A stretch of DNA of 25,541 bases, taken from contig JBAQPP010000003.1 in NCBI GenBank assembly GCA_049305865.1, positions 1-25,541 of the forward strand, in the 5' to 3' direction. The notes beneath the pieces are model-generated. The model had not been told where the DNA came from and did not search any database. It saw nothing but the letters and a program-made list of their open reading frames with translations. Shown one piece after another: positions 1-9,900 of this stretch. The position numbers and the translations under genes were made by a program. Each line of letters opens with the position of its first letter. Position 1 is the first letter of the stretch. Origin of the DNA: UBA6263 sp049305865 (GTDB lineage: Bacteria; Patescibacteriota; Gracilibacteria; Absconditabacterales; Absconditicoccaceae).

Positions 1-2
1 TT

Positions 3-818
3 AAAACCATTAAAGAGGAACACCCAAATAAAAATAGAGATTATTATAAAATGTTTTTATCAACAGAATTTCTAAGATTAGTCGTAGATAATGAACGGCT
101 CAATCAATCAATGTTCTCAATACATAACAAGAAACCCCCTAGAACCAAAGAAGATAGAAAATTTTTTAGAACAGAAACTGGTTGATTTCAACGACAAGAA
201 AGGGTAAGTAGATTTGCGGAAAGAATATATAATCTCCAAGATATAAAAAATATCGATAATATTTTATCAAAAATTAAAGAAGGTAACGTATCTTGATGTT
301 TTGCAGAATTAGAAGCAGGTACCCATCTGCATAGAAGAGAAATTCCTTTCGAATTTGTAAAAGAGACTTGAAATAAATGATTAGATTTTGATATAAAAAT
401 CACCTCAAATCCAACAGTTAACTGTGAAGTAAAACACAAAATGGAAAGTACAGAATTAAGCGAAAAAACTCTTGAAAGAAGTTTAAAAGAAGCTAGAAGC
501 CAATTACCTGATAATGAAGCATCTTTGATTTTTCTAAAAATACCGGAAGAATGGACAAAACAAGATAATATTTATGAAGTTTTTCAAAAGACAATAAATA
601 ATTTTTTTACTTCTTCAAACAGTCAAAATGTTATTGGTATTGTATTAAGACGAGAACAAAGAAACATACATAACGAATGAATATTCTACTGGATGTATAA
701 ATTATTAGAAAACGATAAATCTAAAATAATTAATGAAGAAATAAAAAATTTACTTACAAAAATATCTTCCAAAGCAAATGAGAATAACCGAATTAAATTT
801 ACAGACATGATTGATTAA
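3..818 (+). CDS. Putative PD-(D/E)XK nuclease-like protein (5' partial)
   Basis: The frame is open from the window edge to TAA at 816-818 once TGA is read as Gly (TGA at 183, 294, 369, 378 and 678); 271 codons are visible and the start lies upstream. The product is charged and soluble, with no membrane segment or signal peptide. The middle carries a pattern resembling a restriction-endonuclease-fold active site: an acidic helix (FAELEAG), then GLDFDIKI, then a strand ending CEVKHK (E at 426-428, K at 432-434), which fits the D...ExK arrangement. After it comes a charged helix and an LIFLKIPEEW strand. I do not recognise a named family; the nuclease fold is inferred from this short motif alone. 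A neighbouring restriction or repair partner, if any, would be upstream. The next gene is convergent on the other strand. Confidence 0.6.
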
Positions 819-915
819 TCAAGATAAGTTTCATAAATAGCTCAAAGATTCAGCCTTATCTAATAGCCACTATCTGACATTGTTGCTTTATTCAGGCTAT
901 CGGCAAACGTTATTG
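819..915. other. Convergent intergenic spacer
   Basis: This gap lies between two convergent genes. It contains a short inverted repeat, ATAGCC near 864 and GGCTAT near 895, but no clear U-tract on either strand, so a terminator is possible but not shown. Confidence 0.3.
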
Positions 916-1629
916 TTATTTCCTCTTCTGAAATTTCCTAATCAATTTCTTTTCACCTACATTCATCACACTTCTAAATACCTCTGATAAATTGAAACAA
1001 AACTCTGCAAGTAAATACACTTGATGCAAAGATACGATATCAAATACTTTTTGTCATTCTTTCAATTTTCCAAAATCAATCTCTATATCTAACCCATAAT
1101 CTTTGCCTCATTTCCATTCTACAAAATAATCAGCATATTTGATATCAAATTTTATTTTTGAAATCTTTTTTTCCTTTAATAGAAAATCTTTTTGCTTCAC
1201 AAAGTCCTCTATTTTCAGAGTAACATCAGCAGTTTCTATATGGTTAAGTACATTTCTAAGGAATCTAATAACTTGCTCAAATGCAAAAGATTTGTCTTTC
1301 AATTTTTTATTTAAAAATATTTGGAAACTTTTCTGTGTATCTATAATCTCTCTCATCACAGAAAATATCCCTCTAAAAGAGTTTATCTCTACCATATATC
1401 CAAATATATTTTTTTTCTCAGGATGAGAATAAATATCAGATAATATCTTTTTTACTACTGTTCATTTCAAAACAAAGTTTTTCTTGTCTCAGGTATGGAT
1501 CCTGCAGTCTTGAGCATCTACAGACATATCCTTGATTTTGATCTGCTTTTCCAAAAATTTTCATAAATACAAAAATCTATAAAATCACTGCAGTAATTCT
1601 ATATTTTGCTGGATTTTATTATTTATCAT
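916..1629 (-). CDS. Hypothetical protein, second gene of the DUF4012 pair
   Basis: The minus-strand frame runs from ATG at 1629 to TAA at 916-918 and reads 237 aa with several TGA-Gly codons (plus-strand TCA at 1105, 1486 and 1561, for example). It starts MINNKIQQNIELLQGFYRF and is rich in Lys, Phe and Ile, with no hydrophobic segment long enough for a membrane helix and no signal peptide. I do not recognise the family. Much of it is predicted amphipathic helix (for example around KKLKDKSFAFEQVIRFL). It lies 27 nt after the DUF4012 gene in the same direction, so the two are probably cotranscribed and may work together. A standard-code annotation would break it into pieces. Confidence 0.75.
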
Positions 1630-1656
1630 AATACAAATTTTAAAATAAAATCTGAT

Positions 1657-3264
1657 TTATCTAATCTGAAATTTAATATTTAAAGTCTTACCACTGTGAT
1701 TCTCATTTATCCTCATCTGATAAAATAAGCCATTGGCAAATGGTGAAACAAAATATTTGTTATTGAAGATTTCTCACTTCACATCGAGGATATCCATACT
1801 TAAAGGAAAATATACAGTGGCTTTTGTTTCCCGCCATTTTTCTGTTGGATCCGGTTCATAACGTGCTGGTTGAAGTCCCAATATAGATTTTTCTCTATCG
1901 CTTAATGTGATTCAGTATTTTTTTTCTAGACTTGCAATAAAATCAAAATATTCTTTTGGTATATCAAACAGATAAGTAATCTGCATATCATAAATTCATA
2001 CCGGCAAATCTTGGATATTGATCACATCACCATATTTTTCAAGTAATACATCTCATATATTGTTTTTTATCTGTATTCTTTTGGTTATAAATCCATCTAC
2101 CTTATTAAAAGAATTATTGGTATCCCATGCATAGATATTACCAGTAGAAAAAACAGTTTGTATATTATTGGTTTTTATAAAAGCATTTAGTCATGTAGAG
2201 ACGTTAGAAAGATATATTGAGAATAAATTTTGATCTAAAATATCCTGAAACTGATTAACAAAATTTTTTGCTAAACTTGATTTATTCTGATCAAAAAATT
2301 CTTTTATTTCTTTTATATATACTTCCTTCTTATTACCGCGTACTTCTTTCCTTATAAGGTCGACTGAAGCATTGAGAAATTGTCGCTCCCATATCTTTTG
2401 TTTGATTCACGGAATTAATTTTTGAATCAGGTCTAACCTAACAAAAATCACTCATTTTATATCCTTGTGTAAAAGTTTATCATATAACTCAGGCGTCATT
2501 GTCTTTTCTACTTTTGCCATATCATATGTTTCATTAAACATCTTCTCATAAAGATCTTTTATATTTTTACCATCTACATCACTAAATCAAAATTTATTTG
2601 CAGATATAAATCCTATCTGAGGATCAGACAAAAACGCATTAGACCATGAAGGTATTTTCAAACGCGTATTATAAGCTATGAAATCAGGGTAATATGAATC
2701 TACAATTTCCAGAGTTTCAATATGTCACTGGTAGACTCTAATAAACGCAAACGATCAAAAAAATCATCAATTGGGTCTTTTTTCATTTGTATTTTGTAAT
2801 AGTACAAGATAATTAAATGGTTTATCCTTACCTAGCAATGTAAATATTTCTTGTTTATAATTCCACGCTTTAGAAATAAAATTCATCAAATAATCATAAT
2901 TTGAAAATCATAATTTACGTAAGTAACCTCTATGGGTTTTGATATATAACCAGATCTCATCAATATCATTTGCTCTAGTGATAAGTACATTATCTCATTT
3001 TACATAATCCTGTACTACTTCATCCAGTTTGATAATAAAGTTTGAAACCTCTTTATCGAAATTCCAAAAATAAAAAGCAATCTGATTGAGGTCTTCTTTG
3101 AAAACATCTATTTTATCTTTTGAAAAAACTATTTTAGTAATATTGGAATAGAATGAAAATATAGAAAAACATATAACAAGAAAAGCTATATAAATTCCAC
3201 TAGTAAATTTAAATCGATTCAAAAACGGCTTATCTTGCTGTTTCTTTATCCCAAAACCACGCAT
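1657..3264 (-). CDS. DUF4012 domain membrane-anchored protein
   Basis: The product is 535 aa from ATG at 3264 (a TTG codon at 3267 directly precedes it) to TAA at 1657-1659. A short basic N-terminus is followed by one hydrophobic helix at about residues 23-42, so the rest is probably exported and anchored. Near residue 160 it has LVLLQNTNEKRPNGGF, which matches the hallmark of DUF4012 (LLQN..ElRptGGF), a family common in Patescibacteria and Actinobacteria and often found near cell-surface polysaccharide genes. Its biochemical function is unknown. Both Gly of GGF are TGA codons. The gene lies upstream of the 237-aa protein in a likely two-gene operon and is separated from secY by a terminator. 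Confidence 0.85.
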
Positions 3265-3361
3265 CAAAATTTTACTAATAAATTAATAATTAACAGTCTC
3301 AATATAGTATTTAAAAAATAAGATTCAAGTCAGATTAGATTTATATTATATTTTCTAAAAT

Positions 3362-3387
3362 AAAAAAAGACGCCTTTCGACGCCTCA
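3362..3387 (-). terminator. Rho-independent terminator after secY
   Basis: On the minus strand AGGCGTC, loop GAAA, GGCGTCT forms a 7-bp stem with two G-U pairs closed by a GNRA tetraloop, followed directly by seven T. It begins six bases after the secY stop and ends the ribosomal protein transcript. The two arms look like direct repeats of GGCGTC; the pairing depends on the wobbles. Confidence 0.75.
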
Positions 3388-3392
3388 ATATT

Positions 3393-4751
3393 TTATAATG
3401 TTCTTAGATTGTCAGAAACTTTGTCTATATCAAATTTTTCATATCTTTGCATTAGTAGATCAGCTTGTACTTTATTCATAATATCTTGTACCACTCATAC
3501 AATGATAATTACTCATGATCATGTAACCACAACTGGCAATGAACCTATACTTTGTACTATATCTTGTATAAATGGAAGATAATTTATAAGATAACTATAA
3601 GATCATATCATAGCAAGTCATATACCTCACCACAAACATAGATGCATAAGTATACCATTTATATATTTTGCAGTTTCTTTTCATGGTCTAATACCAGGTA
3701 CAAATCATCATCTTTTCTGGATATTGTCAGATATTTTATCTGGACTAAATGTGATCATAGTATAGAAGAACGTGAACGCTACTATCAAAATAAAGTAGAA
3801 TACTATAGCCCAAACTCATGGTTGCTGAGAATATATATTTAAGTTCATTTCTATTCGATTTGCCATTCATACCAATTTTGTATTCATTGGTTGAAACTGG
3901 ACTATCATTTTGGATAACAAATATGGGAAAGATACAAATGCTATAGAAAAGATAATAGGAATCATTCATACAGGATTCATGGGTATCGGCAAACTAGATG
4001 TCTGTTCTACCTTTCATCTCCTAGCATAAATTACTGGTATTTCTTTTATAGACTTCAATATAAATATAGACAAAAGTATCAACACAAGTACTATTACTAG
4101 CATAAATACAATTACTCATATAAGGCTACTAGATCAACTCACATCGCTATAAACCTGTTGTGTCATTCACGCAACTATAGATGAAAATATAAGCAAAGAA
4201 ACTCAGTTTGAAATTCATTTCTCTGTAATAAGTTCTCACAATCGCATAAGCAATACTGCACCTACGGTCATTACAAAAGCAGACAACAAAACGTTTGGTA
4301 AAGTAGTCTGTATAACTGTAGTTCACAACATATAATTTATAAAATATACCATTCATATTCATTGTAAAAATGCCAATGGTACAGATAAGTATCTTGTATA
4401 TTGAGCTATTTTAGCTTGTCATGCTTCACCTTGTTCAGTAAGTTCTTCAAGTTGAGGTATCACAGATCACATAAGTTGCATAATAATAGATGCGTTGATA
4501 TATGGAGCCAATCATATTGCTATAATAGAAAAGCTATCCAAAGCTCATCACAAAAGCATCACAAAATAACCAAGTCATCAACTAGATGGTGCGATTGTTC
4601 TCTCCATCAAAGCAGAAATATCCACAAAAGGTACCGGTAAAAATACCAATAATCTATATATAGCCAAAATAATTAAAGTGAAATATATTTTATCCATAAT
4701 GTACTTATTTTTAAGTACAGAACTAACTGTTTTTGTAAATTTATCCCACAT
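3393..4751 (-). CDS. secY: Preprotein translocase subunit SecY
   Basis: SecY is the channel-forming subunit of the SecYEG translocon in the cytoplasmic membrane. The frame gives 452 aa, a normal SecY length, from ATG at 4751 to TAA at 3393-3395 with many TGA-Gly codons. It starts MWDKFTKTVSSVLKNKY and then enters the first membrane helix (IYFTLIILAIYRLLVFLPVP), a typical SecY N-terminus with the conserved R and P. The rest is highly hydrophobic, consistent with ten helices, and the tail is short and charged (IDKVSDNLRTL). It follows rplO by 32 nt, the usual spc operon order, and is the last gene of the cluster: adk, map, infA and the alpha operon are not next to it. Confidence 0.95.
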
Positions 4752-4778
4752 TGTAGTCTTTTTTTTAATAAAAGAAAA

Positions 4779-4792
4779 TCAGCCTAAGCTGA
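4779..4792 (-). promoter_or_regulatory. Hairpin across the rplO stop codon
   Basis: TCAGC, loop CTAA, GCTGA forms a perfect 5-bp stem whose loop contains the rplO TAG stop. On the minus strand it is followed by a T-rich run, so it could be a weak intra-operon terminator or processing site between rplO and secY. It is short, so chance is possible. Confidence 0.35.
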
Positions 4793-5251
4793 CTTTTTAT
4801 CCAATATTTTTCCTCATGCTTTTTCAATTTTATCTATAGCTGTTTTAGAAAAAGATTCTATTCATTCAAAATCCAAAGATTTTGTAAATTCTCAATTTCA
4901 AAGTATTTTCACCATCAATGATGCTTTTTTGATATATCACAAATCTTTCAAAAGCTGTTTATTAACAATTCATTTTAAAATTCTCTCATCGTTTTGTAAA
5001 TCAGAAACATTTATAACAACATATTCATCTACCAATTTATAATATCTCTTAAATCATCTACCTTTAGGTCGTCTCATAAGAAGAGATGTCTGTCCTCATT
5101 CAAAACCAGGAGTTTTAGAATATCATGATCTGGCTTTTTGTCCTTTATGTCATTTTCATGAATAATTTCACTTACCAGAACCATTTCATCTTCACAATCT
5201 CTTTGATTTATCCTGTAGTCCAGTACTTCTTTTTAAATTATGTAACTTCAT
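4784..5251 (-). CDS. rplO: 50S ribosomal protein L15 (uL15)
   Basis: The product is 155 aa from ATG at 5251 to TAG. The N-terminus MKLHNLKRSTGLQDKSKRLG and the Gly-rich GRGNGSGKGNYSGKGHKGQ segment are diagnostic of uL15, followed by GFEGGQTSLLMRRPKGRG. Most of these glycines are TGA, so a standard code would destroy the gene. It binds 23S rRNA late in large-subunit assembly. It lies directly between rpsE and secY: the 30-nt gap to rpsE leaves no room for rpmD (uL30). Confidence 0.97.
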
Positions 5252-5281
5252 TTTTTACAATGTTTGTGAATAAAAGCTTTA

Positions 5282-5980
5282 TTATTTATTAGATTTTGTT
5301 GTTTTACTAACAGTTTTTTTAACAATAGGTTTAACTTCAGTAGTTTTAGCAGTAACTTTTTTTTCAACTTTTACAACGGCCTCTTTAGATACTTCGGGGT
5401 TTAAAGTTTCTGTAGTATCCATCATCTTTACAACTTCTTCTACTTTTTTTGATCAAGCATCTTCAATCGCCACTTGTTTTTCAGCTTTTTTATCATGTAA
5501 AGCATTGAAGTGATCTGAATGTTTATATTTTGATAATGCCATTATTGTAGCGATAGCGTTATTCAATTTATTATTTGATCCAATAATTTTAGACAATACA
5601 TTTCCATATCATGCAAGTTCCAACACAGATCTAACAGAAGATCATGCTTTTAAACCAGTACCAGCAGAAGCAGGCAAAAGTTTAACAAAACAAGCTTTAT
5701 AATTTAACACGATAGGGTAAGGAACAGTATCTGCTTTTGTAATAGGCACTATAAACATATTTTTGTATGCTTCATTGGAGGCTTTTTTTACAGCAGAAGT
5801 TACATCATTACCTTTTGATAAACCTATTCAGATTTTTCATTTTTTATTTCAAACCAAAACGGTCGCTCTAAACGACATTCTTCTTCATCAAGTCGTAACT
5901 CTAGTAACTCTTCTTACTTCCAATAAAATCTCTTCAAATTCTTTTTGTGTCTTATTTTTTCCTCAAGTTTCTGGTCTCAT
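5282..5980 (-). CDS. rpsE: 30S ribosomal protein S5 (uS5) with C-terminal extension
   Basis: The product is 232 aa from ATG at 5980 to TAA; an in-frame stop lies just upstream. The S5 core includes the dsRNA-binding stretch RRVTRVTTGGRRMSFRATVL and the conserved KGKIGIGLSKG and LLPASAGTGLKAGSSVR segments, with many TGA-Gly. After the usual end near residue 165 there is a tail of about 65 residues rich in K, V, T and E (KVEKKVTAKTTEVKPIVKK). This is probably disordered and is unusual beside the roughly 165 aa of E. coli S5. S5 acts in decoding fidelity and 30S assembly. Confidence 0.96.
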
Positions 5981-6025
5981 TAAAAATAATTATATAATAT
6001 AAAGTTTATCTGCTCTTGGCAGGTA

Positions 6026-6385
6026 TTATAATTTTACTCAACCCTTTCTCATTCACTCTGCAAATGCTTTTACTCTTCCATGATAAAGATATCAATTTCT
6101 ATCAAAAGATACTTCTACCAATCATGTTTTAACCAATTTTTCTGCTAATGTCGTACCAGCACTTTCTGCTCTTTGTGTCTTTGTATCTCATTTAGCACCC
6201 TTATCAGTAATACTAGATAATACTTTTCAATCAATAGCAATAACTTGTGCTTTTATAAACATATTTGATTTATTGATTACAACTCTAGGATTATCAGTAA
6301 ATTTTTTGATCTTCAAATTTATTCTATGCTTTCTTCTAGAATATTTAGCAGCCTTTTGCTTAATTTTTTTCCCTAAATTTCTCAT
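6026..6385 (-). CDS. rplR: 50S ribosomal protein L18 (uL18)
   Basis: The product is 119 aa from ATG at 6385 to TAA. It has a basic start (MRNLGKKIKQKAAKYSRRKH) and the family-typical ending FDRNGYLYHGRVKAFAEGMR. It binds 5S rRNA in the central protuberance. It sits between rplF and rpsE, with gaps of 23 and 45 nt. Confidence 0.95.
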
Positions 6386-6408
6386 CTAAACTAAATTACA
6401 AAAATAAA

Positions 6409-6954
6409 CTATTTTTTAGCTGATTTACCAGCCTTTAATTTAATAACTTCATCAAAATATCTTATTCCTTTTCATTTATATGGTTCTGGTGTTTTGAGAA
6501 ATCTAATATTAGCAGCTACCTGTCAAAGATGTTCCTTATTTATACATTTTAGAGTCATTACATAATTTCATTTCGCATCCTGTTCTACGCTGATTTTGAT
6601 ATCAGCAGGTACAACAAAATTAACTTTGTGAGCCAAACCAAGTGAAAATGTCAATTTTTGTCATTCCAATTTTACTGAGTATCAAACTCACATCAAAAGA
6701 AGTTTTTTTTCATATCAATTTGTAACTCATTCAACCATATTATGAATCAAAGTCCTAGTCAATCATCGTATATTTCTTTTATTTTCATCTGATACATTTA
6801 CAATAATCTGATTTTCTTCTTGTTTTAGATCTACACAATCAAGAAAATTATATGATAACTCTCATTGTGGTCACTTTATCTTTATAATATTTTTTTCTAT
6901 TATAACCTGTACTCAATCTGTTATAATAACAGGTTTTTTTCCAATCTTTGACAT
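6409..6954 (-). CDS. rplF: 50S ribosomal protein L6 (uL6)
   Basis: The product is 181 aa, the usual size, from ATG at 6954 to TAG. It starts MSKIGKKPVIITDGVQVII, contains NIRGLTRTLIHNMVEGVTNG (the uL6 signature region), and ends with RFLKTPEPYKGKGIRY, the conserved rRNA-contact motif of the second L6 domain. Several Gly are TGA. It binds 23S rRNA near the factor-binding site. A 63-nt gap separates it from rpsH. Confidence 0.97.
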
Positions 6955-7017
6955 AATACTAATGTTAAATCATTAAAGCGTTTAAACGTTCTACCTCAAA
7001 ATATAGAGATTTTTCGT

Positions 7018-7422
7018 TTAATATATTTCAGCAATCAACTCTCATCAAAGTTGCTTTTTCTTAGCCAAATGTGCAGGCATAAGTCATTGACTAGTAGATA
7101 TAATACCTATTCATTTACCACCAGCAACCAACTTGATATCTTTATAACTTATATACCAAGGTCTAGACGGTTTTGAATAAAATTTTATCTCAGGTATGTC
7201 ATTTACTGGATTCTCTACCGGTTTTAGAAAAACCTTTATAAAAGCTTTTTTCTCTTCTCTTATAATTTCGAAATCTTTTACAAAACCATATTGTTTTAAC
7301 AACTCCAAAATTTTTATTTTGAAATTTGAGAAAACTACTCACTGTACGACTGTTTTACGAGCCATATAAGCGTTTTTGATTCTAATAAGAAGATCGTGAA
7401 TTGGGGCATTAACATAAGTCAT
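7018..7422 (-). CDS. rpsH: 30S ribosomal protein S8 (uS8)
   Basis: The product is 134 aa from ATG at 7422 to TAA. It starts MTYVNAPIHDLLIRIKNAYM, matching the uS8 N-terminus, and the C-terminal domain has KPSRPWYISYKDI and GIGIISTSQGLMPAHLAKKK, the 16S rRNA-binding GxxIxSTSxG motif. One Gly of GKGIGI and the final GGE are TGA. It organises the central domain of 16S rRNA. Confidence 0.97.
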
Positions 7423-7456
7423 AACTTGTTTTTTAATAATAAATTAAACCAAAAAA

Positions 7457-7672
7457 TTACCAACTAGCTTTTCTAAGTCACATAATCATTCATTCTCTAG
7501 CGTATTTTCTAAGACAAACTCTACATATACCAAAATCTCTTATAAAGGATTTTGATCTACCACATAACCTACATCTATTGTAATATTTTGTAGGTTTTTC
7601 TAATGGTTTTCATTTTATAAATCTCTGCTCATACATTCTCCACTGTTTTGCTTTCAAAGCTGCCTTTGCCAT
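7457..7672 (-). CDS. rpsN: 30S ribosomal protein S14, zinc-binding type (uS14)
   Basis: The product is 71 aa from ATG at 7672 to TAA. It has the zinc ribbon Cys34-x2-Cys37 and Cys50-x2-Cys53 and the ending MIMGLRKASW typical of uS14. It is slightly longer than the 61-aa zinc form because of a basic N-terminal stretch (MAKAALKAKQWRMYEQR). It sits 9 nt after rplE. Confidence 0.97.
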
Positions 7673-7681
7673 CAATAAATA

Positions 7682-8224
7682 TTATAATTTAAATACGAAT
7701 CATAAACTTTCCAACAATGCTTTTGATTGTTCAGTATTTTCACCAGTTGTTACTATAGTTATTTGTATTCCCATAGGGATAGTAACATCATCCAAATTCA
7801 ATTCCGGGAATATGTTATAATTTGGAAGTCCTATATTTAATATTCAGCTAGGATCAAAACTTTTTGATGATACTCAAGTGAAATCTCTAACTCTTGGCAA
7901 TACCAATTTTACAAATCTGTTCAAAAAATCTTTAGCTCTATTTTTTCTAAGCGTAACTTGAAGCATTACATGTAGTCATTCCCTAAGTTTAAAATTTGAA
8001 ATAGCTTTTTTTGACTTTATTACACGTGATTTTTGTCATGTAATTTTCCTCAAATTCTTTTCAAATTCCTCAAAATCTTTTTGTCACTTTCTAGTAACTA
8101 AAGATCATATTCCGCAAGCAACAATTACCTTTTCAATTCTTGGAATAGCATTAATATTTTTGATCTTAAGTTTCTCTTGTAATTGAGTTAACGCCTCATT
8201 TTTTTCTTTAGTCGTCTTTGGCAT
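7682..8224 (-). CDS. rplE: 50S ribosomal protein L5 (uL5)
   Basis: The product is 180 aa, the standard length, from ATG at 8224 to TAA. Conserved uL5 segments are NINAIPRIEKVIVACGIG, GQKSRVIKSKKAISNFKLRE, LPRVRDFTGVS and PMGIQITIVTTG. It binds 5S rRNA and contacts the P-site tRNA. Several Gly, including the one in DFTGVS, are TGA. Confidence 0.97.
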
Positions 8225-8246
8225 AATTTTTTTAAACAGTATAAAA

Positions 8247-8537
8247 CTAGTCTAACAAAGAATTAAATTTTTTAGATTTTCTAACATTTTTTCATTTAGA
8301 GTTTTTTTCTATCTTTATTTTAGTTCATTTTTTTTCAGATTCTACATAATACATAATATTTGAGATATGTATTGGTAATGTTTTTTTTATGAATCACTTA
8401 CCTTTAGTCGCTCTTTTCACTTCATTTACTCATTTAACATAAACAGAATCTCAATCTATAGTTTCTATAGTAGAAATTTTTCATTTATTTTTTCATGATA
8501 TAACGATTACAGGATCTGATTTCTTTAATTTTTTCAT
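8247..8537 (-). CDS. rplX: 50S ribosomal protein L24 (uL24)
   Basis: The product is 96 aa from ATG at 8537 to TAG. The N-terminal KOW motif (DPVIVISGKNKGKISTI) is followed by IHISNIMYYV, typical of uL24, and a Lys-rich tail. Both glycines of the KOW core are TGA. It is an assembly-initiating 23S rRNA binder. Confidence 0.95.
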
Positions 8538-8570
8538 CTTTTTTGAATGCTAATATAAATTATAAATTGA

Positions 8571-8951
8571 TTAAAGCACTTCTTCTGCCATGTTTGTAAT
8601 ATTTTTGTATCACAAATCTTTTAATTCTCTAGCTACAGGTCCAAAAACTCTCTTTCATATAGGACTAAGTTCTCACTTTGCATCTTTTGTTAAAAGCACA
8701 ATAGCGTTGTCACCAAATCTTATATAAGATCAATCTGATCTTCTGGTTTCTTTTCTTGTTCTAACTATTATAGCTCGAACAACCTGTCATTTTTTAACTG
8801 ATCAAGTAGGCGTAGCCTCTTGAATAGCCACAACAACCTTATCTCATATTTTTGCTTTTTTTGCCATAGAAGACTTGATTATCCTTATTATCTTAGCTTT
8901 CTTTGCTCAGCTATTATCAGCCACTACAACAACAGACTCATTTTGTAACAT
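8571..8951 (-). CDS. rplN: 50S ribosomal protein L14 (uL14)
   Basis: The product is 126 aa from ATG at 8951 to TAA. It has VVVADNSGAKKAKIIRI, VVRAIIVRTRKETRRSDGSY and GKRVFGPVARELK, all uL14 hallmarks, at a standard length. Many Gly are TGA. It interacts with 23S and 16S rRNA at the subunit interface. An AGG triplet just upstream of the start is one of the few SD-like signals in the cluster. Confidence 0.97.
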
Positions 8952-8974
8952 CCTAAAAACCTAAAATATAAAAA

Positions 8975-9226
8975 CTATAAAACCTTAATTAATTTCCATT
9001 TCTTCAACTTACTCATCGGTGTTGTCTCTCTTATCAAAACTTTATCTCATAACTTTGATTCATTTTTTTCATCGTGAGCATAATATTTCTTTTTCACGAC
9101 AAATCTTTTTTTATACAAAGGATGAGTTTTAACAGACCTAACCAAAACTACACGAGTTGTGCTTACCTTGTCACTCATGACTTCTCAAGTAAGTTCCTTG
9201 ATGTTTTTATTTCATATTATCGTCAT
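8975..9226 (-). CDS. rpsQ: 30S ribosomal protein S17 (uS17)
   Basis: The product is 83 aa from ATG at 9226 to TAG. It has KELTGEVMSDKVSTTRVVLV, then KTHPLYKKRFVVKKKYYAHD and GDKVLIRETTPMSKLKKWKL, the uS17 OB-fold signature. Its first 20 nt overlap the end of rpmC in a different frame. An AAGGA sequence upstream may act as an SD element, within the rpmC coding region. Confidence 0.96.
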
Positions 9227-9434
9227 ATTTTTCCTTTATTTTAGATTTTAAAACAGTATTTACTCTAGCTATTTTTTTGCGAGTATCACCGATTTCGTTT
9301 GTTGTTTTTAGTCAACGTATAGAATTTTTCATTTTTAAAGCATATAATTCTGATTTCATTTTTTTTCTCATAGATACGAGTTCTTTTGGTCATTTATCAG
9401 ACAACTCTTTCATAAACAATCACTTACCTTTCAT
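9207..9434 (-). CDS. rpmC: 50S ribosomal protein L29 (uL29)
   Basis: The product is 75 aa from ATG at 9434 to TAA. It is an all-helical, very basic protein with the uL29 pattern MKELSDKGPKELVSMRKKMK and ending in an NEIGDTRKKIARVNTVL helix. A second ATG at 9413 (MKELSD) is an equally plausible start that would remove seven residues. The 3' end overlaps rpsQ by 20 nt, suggesting translational coupling. It is located at the nascent-chain exit tunnel. Confidence 0.92.
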
Positions 9435-9462
9435 TTTCTAATAATGTGAATAAAATAAAATA

Positions 9463-9882
9463 CTATCTAATCTCTCATTTCAAAATAACCCTAGTCTTTA
9501 TAGGTAACTTTTTTCATGCAGACGTCAAAACTTTCATAGCTTGATCAGCTGGCAATCAAGTCAACTCTAGAATTATTCTTCATTTTCTAACAGCAGCAGC
9601 ATATATATCCACATCTCACTTTCAGGTACCCATCGGCATTTCCAATCATTTCTTTGTAAGAGGAACATCAGGAAATACTCTAAACCAAAGCTGTCACACC
9701 TTTTTAATGTGTCTTATAACAACCTTTCTAGCTGCTTCCAATTGTTTATTTGTAAGATATCAGCTCGTAGTTGCTTTGAGTCAATATTCTCAAAAAGATA
9801 TATAACTTCATCTTACACTTTTACCTTTCAAAGGTTTAACATGTCTTTTTCTAAATTTCCATCTTTTAGGAGTTAATAACAT
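9463..9882 (-). CDS. rplP: 50S ribosomal protein L16 (uL16)
   Basis: The product is 139 aa, standard length, from ATG at 9882 to TAG. It starts MLLTPKRWKFRKRHV and has LWFRVFPDVPLTKKGLEMPM followed by GTGKGDVD, the uL16 signature near the A-site tRNA. By my reading 12 of its 14 glycines are TGA, a clear local proof of the recoding. It lies 18 nt after rpsC. Confidence 0.97.
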
Positions 9883-9900
9883 TTTGCTTAGTTCATATTA

